From: Annulohypoxylon bovei var. microspora
Taxonomy: Eukaryota > Ascomycota > Sordariomycetes > Xylariales > Hypoxylaceae
NCBI GenBank assembly: GCA_022836615.1
Contig: MU405254.1
Location: 207,595-271,594, forward strand
Length of the DNA: 64,000 nt
Reading direction: 5' to 3'
Below are positions 35,301 to 44,214 of the stretch, in pieces (the first letter of the stretch is position 1; every line of letters starts with the position of its first letter). Made by a program: the position numbers and the translations under genes. The notes under the pieces were generated by a model. The model did not search any database, was not told the DNA's origin, and was given only the letters and a program-made list of their open reading frames with translations.

Positions 35301-35844
35301 ACGACTGGCTTATATATGCGGAAATTGCAATTGGCGGACGCCAAGCGGCCGTTGTTTTAAACGTGATGGGTCTCCCCCTAGCGTAGGTGTTAGTTCTAGG
35401 GTTGTAGGATAACGAATACCGGCCCTACCACGGCCAGGTTCCTTTTCGGGATGAGCGCAGCCTTGTAAAAACCGGGGTAAACAAAGATTCGATCAAATTC
35501 GTGCGAGTCTTGCCCCTGTGCTCAAGTAACTAGCCAGTAATATCGAATCTATTTGCACACGTAACCTTCAGCCGCCAAGAACTGACGATGATGAATCTCG
35601 ACCCACATGCTGCTAAAGATGCTCAAAAAGAATACCGGCTATTGTGATGATGATGAATGGTGCGGCTGCCGAGATGGGAGAGGGAGTAGTATAATAAGGC
35701 GGCAATGGCATCAAACCTTCTCTCATTTCGTCTCACCACCAGCGCCAATAGCTTGCACTCTTTCATATCAAGAACTATCTAAGTTCTAATTCCTTCGTTT
35801 TCAAGAGCATCCTTCATTTACTTATCATAAGTTCACCAGCCACG
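32302..35844. other. 3.5-kb gene-free region
   Basis: This contains the promoter of the transcription-factor gene, a GTAT/GTAG microsatellite (32573-32630), the 20-bp perfect palindrome TTACCTACCTAGGTAGGTAA (33708-33727) and TACCTAGGTA (34923-34932). The right end holds the promoter of the dioxygenase gene. Short frames at 33805-34035 and 34462-34692 are hydrophobic or low in information and are not supported as genes. Confidence 0.5.
32573..32630 (+). repeat. GTAT/GTAG tetranucleotide microsatellite
   Basis: About 58 bp of GTAT units interleaved with GTAG and GTGT, located 272 bp upstream of the NirA-like start codon. Confidence 0.9.
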
Positions 35845-37099
35845 ATGAGATTCAGTAGTTCTGTCGTGTCCGGCTTGGCCGTTCTGACCGGTTCCGCCCT
35901 CGCACATCCCGGCCATGATATCTCTCACGAAATCCTCGAGCGTCGCGAATTTCTCAACTCCGTCAAGCGTACCAATCTCGCCCACTGTGCCCCGAAACTA
36001 AAGGCACGCGGTGTTGAGAAGCGCAACATTGAGCGTCGGACTGCCTTGCTCGAGAAGGCACGGACGAAGAGTGAGTATTCCACTTGAGATCCTAGGAATA
36101 ATATGTACAAATACTAAATGAATAATGAATAGGAGGCTTAAACAAGAAGCGTGACCTGGATTCCGTTTTGGCGACTAGCCATAATTCTAGTGGTCTTGGT
36201 TACACTCCTAGCACTGATGCTGCCACCCTCTTTGCCGGCTATAACGCTTGTCTTCTGACTCCCGAGGTCACTCAGGGCCCCTACTGTAAGAAATTCCACA
36301 CGTAATAATGGGAAGTGGAAGCTGACAAACAAATCAAGATGTTGGCGGCGAGTATATCCGAGAGAACATCGTCGAGGATCAGTCTGGTGTCGACACGATT
36401 CTTGACTACCAAGTTATCGATGTCAACACTTGCGAGCCCGTCACCAATGTCTACGTCGAGATGTGGCACTGCAACGCCACTGGTGTCTATGGCGGCATCG
36501 TCGCCAGTGGAAACGGAGACGATTCGGACGAGACTAACATCAACAACACTTGGCTTCGTGGTATCCAGAAGACCGACTCGGATGGTGTGGCGCAGTTTGA
36601 ATCAATCTTCCCCGGCCACTATACAGGCCGTGCTACTCACATCCACATCATGATTCACCAGAATGCCGTTCTTCTCGCTAACTCGACACTCGGGAACAAT
36701 GTCAGCGCCAGCCACGTCGGTCAAGCATTTTTCGACCAGGACCTGATCAGCGCCGTAGAACTCACCGAAATTTACAACACCAACACACAAGAGTTCACCC
36801 AGAATGCCGACGACAGTATCCTGGGCGAAGAGGTCGCTACGGATGGTGTTGACCCATTCTTCGAGTACACCCTGCTAGGTAGCGACATCACCGATGGCCT
36901 TTTTGCCTGGGTAGCCTTCGGCATCAACTCCACCGAGTCTCAATCCATCACGCCTGCCGCCTTCCTCTACAAGGAAGGAGGTGTCGCAAACCCCAACTCG
37001 GGTGGCGGTGGCCCCGGTGGTGCTCCCCCTAACGGCACGGCGGTCCCCTCTGGCTCCGCCTCCGCCTCCGCCTCCGCTTCAGCTTCAGCTTCCGCATAA
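35845..37099 (+). CDS. Secreted intradiol ring-cleavage dioxygenase
   Basis: Exons 35845-36070, 36133-36285 and 36339-37099 encode 379 residues. Residues 1-20 form a signal peptide ending SALA. After a dibasic-rich propeptide-like stretch (about 45-80), the catalytic domain starts near TPEVTQGPYYVGGEYIRENI. The non-haem Fe(III) ligands expected of the family are visible: Tyr177 in GVYGG, Tyr221 in GHYTGR, and His227 and His229 in THIH. The C-terminus is a Gly/Pro linker followed by a Ser-Ala dipeptide tail, with no hydrophobic GPI signal. Intradiol dioxygenases open catechol rings between the hydroxyls. The extracellular fungal subgroup probably acts on lignin-derived or plant phenolic catechols; the substrate is inferred. 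The TACT/GTAAGA junction splits the tyrosine codon of GPYY. Confidence 0.93.
37055..37096 (+). repeat. in-frame TCCGCC/TCAGCT hexanucleotide repeat
   Basis: About seven hexamers encode the (Ser-Ala)n tail at the end of the dioxygenase. The first copies are TCCGCC and the last ones are TCAGCT or TCCGCA, so the peptide repeat is kept while the bases drift. It is likely to vary in length between strains. Confidence 0.85.
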
Positions 37100-37831
37100 G
37101 GGAAGTGTGATGTAGAGTAGGCACCTTGGTTAGATCAGGGCATAGGATCTCTTCTTCGATAAAAAGTGTTGGTTTTGGGTTGGTGCAGGCGCATGCTAGG
37201 ATTGGTTTTCGTATGATATCAACATTTGAAATTAGAAGCCTATTGGTGCTTAAATTGGATTCTCATACGTGAATGTTTCTGTACCTAAGCACATTGTTTC
37301 GCGAATTGATATTTTCTTAGGTAAGATACTATGGCGCAGTAGTTTCCCGCCATCTCTTATGCCTTTCGCTCTTGCTTCAAGACTACAGAAATATGAATAT
37401 CGTCATAAATATTAAAGTAGTATCATTGCGTGACATGAAAATATGATTAACATTTGGACCAAGATTCTCACTGGGCACGTTTCATACATATCGATCGTTA
37501 ATAATTAATTAGGTAAGCAGCTGGGAGCTTGGGAAAGAACCTTATGCCCGAACTTTAGGAGGGTTATTGTGTCGGGGTGATTTTTTTCGTGTCATAGAAA
37601 TTTAACTCCGTTATCTCCGCGAATAAGGCATTTCTGGAGATATCGGCCTTCCTAATGCAGTAATTTTTTAAAATCGAAAAAATCGAAAATGTAAGGTAAA
37701 TTATATACTTTATATAAAATAAAATAAAATTGAAAATTAATAATAAAATCGAAATAAGTCGATTTTAATTTTTTTAATTTTTTCAATTAATTATTTAAAA
37801 AGTTATAATTATTTAAAGTTTTTAAAAAAAA
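37100..37831. other. 3' flank of dioxygenase grading into AT-rich tract
   Basis: No gene was seen. From about 37660 the sequence becomes nearly pure A/T with repeated AATCGAAA and AAAATAAAAT, a small outpost of the RIP-like composition that dominates beyond 40 kb. Confidence 0.5.
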
Positions 37832-37926
37832 GATTACGTAAGCGCGCAATGGCCATATATGGCTAAAAGGCTCAAGGTGCCGCCCGGGCTTTAGAGGTTT
37901 TGCTTATGTAAGCGAATTACGTAATC
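37832..37926. repeat. 95-bp fold-back repeat
   Basis: Ends GATTACGTAAGCGC and GCGAATTACGTAATC are imperfect inverted copies. The interior is GC-rich and contains GGCCATATATGGC. It marks the switch from the AT tract to the G-rich zone. Possibly a MITE remnant; no target duplication was identified. Confidence 0.5.
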
Positions 37927-37984
37927 AAGGGGAAAGGTTGGAAATCCGGGACTGGGGTTGAAAGGCTAGGGATTCGGGGTTGCT

Positions 37985-38114
37985 GGGGATCGGGGCTGCT
38001 AGGGATCGGGGCTGCTAGGGATCGGGATGAGAAATCGGGGCTGGGATCGGGGCTGCTAGGTAGGGATCGGGGCTGCTAAGGATCGGGGATAACAGATCAG
38101 GGCTGGGGATCGGA
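37985..38114 (+). repeat. 16-bp minisatellite GGGATCGGGGCTGCTA
   Basis: About six imperfect copies of GGGATCGGGGCTGCTA, with truncated units between them. The plus strand is markedly G-rich. Non-coding. Confidence 0.8.
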
Positions 38115-38282
38115 GATAAGGTTGAAGGGCCTAGGGGATGAGGGTGATCCTGGGGGTTGAAGGGCTGGGGTTGACGGGGGATGAGGGTAATCCCAGGGTT
38201 ATACGAGTGCCCCGTACTAGAGAGAAGGAGGGATGGGGTTGAAGGTAATCTTAAGGGTTGTACGGGGTTATATAGGTGCTTC

Positions 38283-38347
38283 GTACTGGCGGCGGAAGGG
38301 CTTTGCAAGGCGCGCGCCAGCGCGCCGAGCAAAGGCACGCAGCCGCC
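38283..38347. repeat. palindromic repeat, copy 1
   Basis: A GC-rich hairpin with nested arms GGCGGC, GCTTTGC and GGCGCGC, mirrored by GCGCGCC, GCAAAG and GCCGCC. It begins CGTACTGGCGGC and is cut short on the right compared with copy 2. Confidence 0.8.
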
Positions 38348-38378
38348 TGGGCCTTAGGGTTAGAGGGATAGAGGATTG

Positions 38379-38429
38379 GGGTTGAAGGGCTGGGGTTGAA
38401 GGGCTGGGGTTGAAGGGCTAGGGTTGAAG
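38379..38429 (+). repeat. 14-bp minisatellite GGTTGAAGGGCTGG
   Basis: Three to four nearly exact copies of GGTTGAAGGGCTGG lie between the two palindromic repeats. Confidence 0.8.
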
Positions 38430-38468
38430 ATGATAGAGGGCCGGGGATCCCAGGGTTATACGGGTGCC

Positions 38469-38540
38469 CGTACTGGCGGCGGAGGGGCTTTGCGAGGCGC
38501 GCGCCAGCGCGCCGAGCAAAGGCACGCAGCCGCCAGTACG
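38469..38540. repeat. palindromic repeat, copy 2
   Basis: A 72-bp unit with outer arms CGTACTGGCGGC and GCCGCCAGTACG and the same inner arms as copy 1. Differences from copy 1 are a few G/A transitions. Two copies 120 bp apart suggest a mobile or locally duplicated palindromic module. Confidence 0.85.
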
Positions 38541-38993
38541 TAGGGCTGGAGGGTTGGAGGGATGGGTTGAGGGCGGCGGGACGAGCGGTGATATTAAAGA
38601 TTAAGTAAAAGATTACAATACATGGGATTCGAACCCAAGCCCTTGAAAGGTGGTCCGTGCGGGTGTGGAAAGTTCGGGTCTTGTGTTCCCGGAACGGGGA
38701 CCTCATGTGTAAGAGTTGAACCCTTGGTTAAAATGATTTGGCTTAGTTAGCTTGCACCGGAATGCCCGAGTTTAACGAGGGTAATTGAACGGGAAGAACT
38801 TTGGTGTGTTTTTTTTCTCCATGGTCCTTATCAAAAATCTCCTATCGCGGTAATTCCGTATCTCCGGCGCTAAAAAGTGTGTAAACCCCGTTATCCCCAA
38901 AGAGGCCGTTAAGTCCACGGCGATTGATTGGGTGCATCGTCTCGGGGGTGGGGCCTTTCAACCAATCAAACAACAAATCTCAACTTTCGAGGT

Positions 38994-39080
38994 GGTCCGT
39001 TCGCGAGAAGGTGCGTTTCGACAAGATTCAGTTTTTCCAAAACGAAAAGCTTGTCAAAAGCTGGTTCTCGCGCACGGACC
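38994..39080. repeat. imperfect long hairpin
   Basis: GGTCCGTTCGCGAGAAGG at the left is mirrored by CTGGTTCTCGCGCACGGACC at the right, with a further inner pair GACAAG/CTTGTC. The arms are about 30 bp and the loop about 25 bp. No coding content. Confidence 0.7.
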
Positions 39081-39205
39081 AGTGGGTGGCAGCGACGAAT
39101 TGATTACCTAAGATGCTTATGTAATTGACCTAGCTGGCACACGTAAAAAATACCCCTAAGCTGGGTGACTAAGCAACCCAGGGAGAGGGTGGCCAAAGCG
39201 TTAGA

Positions 39206-39874
39206 AAGGTGGCTACGGGTGGCCACGGGTGGCTGAACGGGTGGTTCAACGGCCGGGGGTGGCAGGGTGGTTACGGGTGGCTAAGCAGGAGGATCAACGG
39301 GTGGCTAGGGGTGGTTCAACGGGAGATTAGACGGGGGTTCATCAGGGGGTGGTTAGGTAAACGGGTGGCTAGACCGGGGGTTGAACGGGTGGTTAGAAGG
39401 GTGGTTAGAAGGGTGGTTGATCGGGTGGCTACACGGGTGGCTTAAGGGGTGGTTCAACGGGTGGGTAGACAGGTGGGTAGACCGGGGGTGGCTCAACGGG
39501 AGATTAACAGGGGGTTCAACGGGTGGCTTAACGGGTCAACGGGTGGCTTCACGGGAGGCTCAAGGGGTGGATTGACGGGTGGCTAATCGGGTGTTTAGAT
39601 CGGGGGAGGCTACGGGGGTTAGACCGGTGGCTAGACCGGGGGTTCAACGGGACGGGTGGGTAGATGGACGGTTAGAAGGGAGGCTTAAAGGGTGGTTCAA
39701 GGGGGGTTACACGGGTGGTTAGAAAGGTGGCTACGGGTGGTTCAACGGGGGATAGACCGGGGGTTAAACCGGTGGTTTGAGGGGTGGTTAAACGGGAGGC
39801 CCGGCGGGTGGCTTAAGGGTTCGATAAGGGGTGGCTTAGGGGTTCGATAAGGGGTGGCTTAAAGGGTGGTTAGA
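39206..39874 (+). repeat. G-rich degenerate minisatellite array (GGGTGGNTNNAC)
   Basis: About 670 bp of loosely periodic units of roughly 12 bp built on GGGTGGCT and GGGTGGTTCAAC. Its frames stay open over long stretches (39209-39445 and 39381-39575) only because the unit lacks stop codons; these are not genes. CpA and TpG dinucleotides are abundant, so the array has not been RIPped, unlike its inverted relatives at 56700-57156 and 63520-63790. Confidence 0.85.
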
Positions 39875-39938
39875 TGGATGCGCGAACCGCCAGCCGGATG
39901 GTGGTAAGTTGTTTCGTCGCATGGTAAAAGAAATAAAA

Positions 39939-40012
39939 ACGGGAGATCGGGGAATCGAACCATCGACTTCCGGCTAAACTCGGGATATTGTGCCACCCGA
40001 ACGGGTGGCCTC
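39939..40012 (-). other. tRNA-derived (pol III type) relic
   Basis: On the minus strand there is an A-box-like TGGCACAATATCCCG (39995-39981), a consensus B-box GGTTCGATTCC (39961-39951) and a T5 run (39939-39935). Spacing is tRNA-like, but the acceptor and T stems do not pair, so a working tRNA is unlikely. It may be a degenerate tRNA or the head of a SINE at the edge of the AT-rich block. Confidence 0.35.
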
Positions 40013-40208
40013 GCGTTTTAGGTAGCTTTATTCCGATTTAAACTTTGAATCAATTATTGCGACCCGTTTTTAATAAAAGATAAATGAATATAAATATTTT
40101 CATGGTATATTATTTTTTTTAAATAAATTAAAACGGTAATTTTAATTTATTAAATAAAACTTTAAAAAATTTAATTTAAATTAAATAAATTAAATTAATT
40201 TTTAATTT

Positions 40209-40362
40209 ATTAAAATAATTATTTAATGTTTAATACCACGTTAATAACACGTTATTAATTTATTAATAATTAATTATATATTAATAATATTTTATAAAAA
40301 AAAACTTTATTAATTTTTAATCGCGTAAACGTGCGTATTTAATTTATTTTATATATTATATA
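40209..40362 (+). repeat. direct repeat of about 155 bp, copy 1
   Basis: Nearly identical to 55481-55637. It contains TTAATAACACGTTATTAA and a conserved TAAACGTGCGT-like core. Differences between copies are mostly transitions. The pair may be LTRs of an older element into which the Gypsy element at 48542 inserted. Confidence 0.65.
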
Positions 40363-40870
40363 ATTTTTTTTATACCTTTATATTTTTTATATTTTTTAAT
40401 ATATTTTTTTAAATTAATTTATTAAAATAATTTATTTTAATTTACCGTCGTAATATTTAATTAATAAAATTATTCATTTATTTTTTAAGTTTTTATAATT
40501 TTTTTAAAATTCGTTTTAATATAATAATTTAAACGGAATATATAATAAATATTATTTTATATAAATAAATTATTTTTCGTTTCATTTTATATAAAATATT
40601 TAATTAATAAAGTTTTTTTTAATATTATAACTTAAATGAATTTTTTATAATAAAATTTTTACCGTTATTAATGTTAAATTTATTTATTTAATTATTATTA
40701 TTTTTTTTATTAATTAAATTTTACATTATAATTAATAATTTAATTTAACGTAATAACCGATTAATTATTTAATTCATGGATTTTAATATAATAATTAATA
40801 ATTCATTTTTAAAATTATTTTATAATATTAAAGTTTATTTAATTATTACCGATTAAATAATTAAATTTAA

Positions 40871-40988
40871 TTTTTAATTTAATAATTTTAAAATATTTTT
40901 TATTTATAAATTTTTAATTTAATAATTTTAAAATATTTTTTATTTATAAACTTTTAATTTAATAATTTTAAGATTTTTTTTATTTATA
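40871..40988 (+). repeat. 40-bp tandem repeat, three copies
   Basis: Units begin TTTTTAATTTAATAATTTTA and repeat at 40871, 40911 and 40951 with only two or three changes. All bases are A/T apart from isolated exceptions. Confidence 0.85.
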
Positions 40989-43496
40989 TAATTTTTAATA
41001 TATAAATAATTATTAATAAAATGTAATTTTTAATTCTTTAAATTATTCGTTACGTTAATATTTTTTTTTTTTTTTTAATATCGTTTATATTATTATTTTT
41101 TATTACATTTTAATTAATTTTAATTAATTTATTACTTTAATTAATTCGTTTATTTATGTATTTTTATAATTTTTTTTTTATAAATTAATTTTATAACATT
41201 TTTTATTAAATTTTAATATTTTAATAAATTTAAATTTTTCGTAATCGTTTCGTTTTTTTTTTTTTCGTTAATAAGTTTAATTAATTTTTCATTCGGGTAT
41301 ATAAATAAGTTATTTTTTTTATTAAATCGTTCGTCGAATTTTTTTTTTTTTATTTTTAAATTTTTTTTTTATTTCCTTTTTTTTATAATTATTATTTCAT
41401 TTTTTAACCATAAGTTATTTTTTTAATTAAGTTTTCATTAATCGGGTTAACGTTTATAATGTTTATTTTTTTTTTTATAATATTTTTTTTAATATATTAA
41501 TAATTAATAATTTTTTTACTTTTATTAAACTTTATATTTTTAATCGTTAAATTAATTTAAATTTTAACGATTTTAAAATTAATTAAAAAACTTAAAGCCG
41601 TTTTAATTATATTATTTAATGTTATATTTTTTATTTAAATTACGTTCGAAATGTTTTCATTAATCGCTTAAATAATATTTATTATAATATTATTAATTAT
41701 GGTTATTATTATTAATTTTATTCGTTTAAATATAATTATATTTTTTTATTCGTTATTTTATGTTTTTATTTATTAATATTCCGTTTATTAATATCGTTTT
41801 TTCGTTTATTTAATTTTTATATAATTTATTTTATTATTTAACGATTAATTTAAGCTTATGTTTTTAATATTAATAACGTATATATATTTTATTTTTTTTT
41901 TATTTTCGAAGTTATTTTTTTTTTTTAATATTTTTATTTAATTTAATGTTTTAATTCCTCGAGTTTAATTATTTTTTAATCGTTAAAAACGGGGTCGTTT
42001 ATTTTTTAATTTAAATGTTTTTATTTTAAATTTTAATTTTAATAATTCATTTAATTTAAACGATTTAAACGTAAAATTTTTATATTCCCGTTATTAATTT
42101 TTAATTCGGAATTTTACTCGCGTTTTATGGTTTATTCGTTAATATTTCGGGCGGGTTATTTTCGTATTATTAATTTTTATTTTATTTTTTTTCGTTACAT
42201 TTTTTAACTTTTTTCGCGTTAATTTATGTAATTTATTCATTGGTGTTTTTTTAATGGTTTTTTATAAGCTTAATTTTAAATTTTTTTTTTAAATTTATTT
42301 TAACCTTTTACGAATATTAATTAAACTTATAAAATTAATGAAATGTTAAAACTTTTATTTTAAAAACGTTTTCATTAAACCGTTTATTATTATTACGTTC
42401 GTTAAAATTTATTTAATTTTAATTAAACCTTGTTATATTTTTTATTTTAATTAATAAAAATATATATTAATGTATCGAAACTTTATTTATAATTTTATTA
42501 ATTTTTTTATTAATAATTTAATCGTTTATTAATTATTATATTATAATATTAATTTTTCGTTTAATTTTAATTTTATTATTTTAAATAATTTACTTAAATA
42601 AATAACTTTTTTTATAATTTATAATAAAGTTAAAAACTTTGTTTTTATTATAAATGTAATTATTATATTTTATCGATTTATTTTTTACGTTATAAAGCTT
42701 TTAAATAATTTAAATATATATTTTTAATTATTTTTTTTATTTGTAAAATTATTTATAAATAAGGCGTTATTTACGTATAAAAACGATTTTATTACGATTT
42801 TTCCTTTATATTTAATGTTTTAATGTTTTATTTAATATAAATATTAAAACGTTTAATTTGCCGTTTAATAATGTGTTTTTAACGGGTTAATATTAAATTT
42901 TAATACTTTAATTATTATAAATATAATATTTAATTTCGTCGAAATTATTATATATAATAACGATTTAATTTTTTATTAATATTAATTCCGTTAATTTTTT
43001 TAAATAAATTTATTTAATAAAGTTAATTTTTCGGTAAAAATAAAAATATTTAAAAATAAATTTTTTAATTTTTTTTAATTTATATATTTATTAATAATTT
43101 TTTTAATATATATTTATTATAATATTTATAACTTTTTATTCCTTTAATTTTTTATAATATTCATTTCGAAAAATTAATTTTTTTTTTTTTTTTAATTTTA
43201 AACTTTTTTTTTAATTAAATAATCACGTTTTATATTTCGTTTTTTTTTTTAAAAAAAAAATTAAAATTAATATTATTTACGTAAAAATACGTAATTATTC
43301 CGTTTTTTATTATTATATACGGTTTTTATAAAATTTTTATAAATTTTATTTACTTTAAAATTTATATAAATATTATTTATTATATTAATAATAATTTTTT
43401 AAGTTTATATAATGTTTTTTTTAACTTTAATATTAATTTTTATTACTCGAATTTAAGCGGGCACTTTATATATATATTTTCGTTAATATTTATTTA

Positions 43497-44214
43497 GAGC
43501 AACACTAAATCTGCAGTATTGATTGGCTAAATCTGCAGTACACTGCCACAGCGAAGGTCCGAGCTCAATCGGTACACGCGTTGCCATACAATCTCCCACA
43601 CAATCTCAAGTACCTTGTCTAACCATTTACAGCCGCGCGCCTCACGCAGGAACACCAATTTTACCACATCACAAAGGTCACTTTAAAGGGGTGCATCTAG
43701 GTCAATAAAACGTTTCAATTAATATAAAGTTGATAATATACAATCTCAATCAAAGCGCTTTCTAATGAACCTAGCTGCAATGTTCCAGCCCAACTTTACG
43801 TCATATTCTTAAGCTTCGAAACTAGGCTGTTTTACATATGCGACCACGGCTCAGCTAAGTTGTGGCCGGGTGTGGCCCAGGTATGCGATAGCATAGAGAA
43901 GCTTTCATCTTTCAATTAGATTTACCTACCGAAATTGGCAGTTTAATTAATGCAAATCGAACGCTAGGTTACCCTTTGAAAGCGCCTTTAAAATATGTGT
44001 TTCTTTTTTCAATTAAAGTTGTATTGAAATGGGAATAATTAAATAAATTAAAAGATAAGTTTGATGGGGGACGGGTTGGCAAGGGTAAAAAAGAGTACTT
44101 GCATTTGTATGGCAGTTTGTATAGCAGGACGTATACCGATTGAGCCCAGACCTTCGCCACAGTGGCTATGTACTGCAGATTTAGCCAATAAGCACTGTAG
44201 ATTTAATGTTGCTC
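43497..44214. mobile_element. 718-bp TIR element (hAT-like MITE), not RIPped
   Basis: The ends are imperfect inverted repeats of about 120 bp beginning GAGCAACACTAAATCTGCAG (left) and GAGCAACATTAAATCTACAG (right, minus strand), each with an internal repeat of TAAATCTGCAGTA. The 8-bp sequence TTTATTTA flanks both sides (43489-43496 and 44215-44222), as in hAT transposition. There is no transposase; short frames inside start in the repeats and look fortuitous. Base composition is normal, with many CpA/TpG, in sharp contrast to the surrounding AT-rich DNA, so it arrived after RIP of the region or is too short or diverged to be targeted. Confidence 0.88.

Noticed and set aside
38625..38635. tRNA gene on the minus strand suggested by GGTTCGAATCC
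   Set aside because: Only the T-loop/B-box is present; the acceptor stem and D arm cannot be paired with upstream sequence.
39206..39874. Telomeric repeat or Trp/Gly-rich repeat protein
   Set aside because: Units are GGGTGGNTNNAC, not TTAGGG, and the array is internal. The open frames exist only because the unit lacks stop codons in several frames.
39206..39874. CRISPR-like array
   Set aside because: Unit lengths are irregular and there are no spacers between constant repeats; this is a degenerate minisatellite in a eukaryotic genome.
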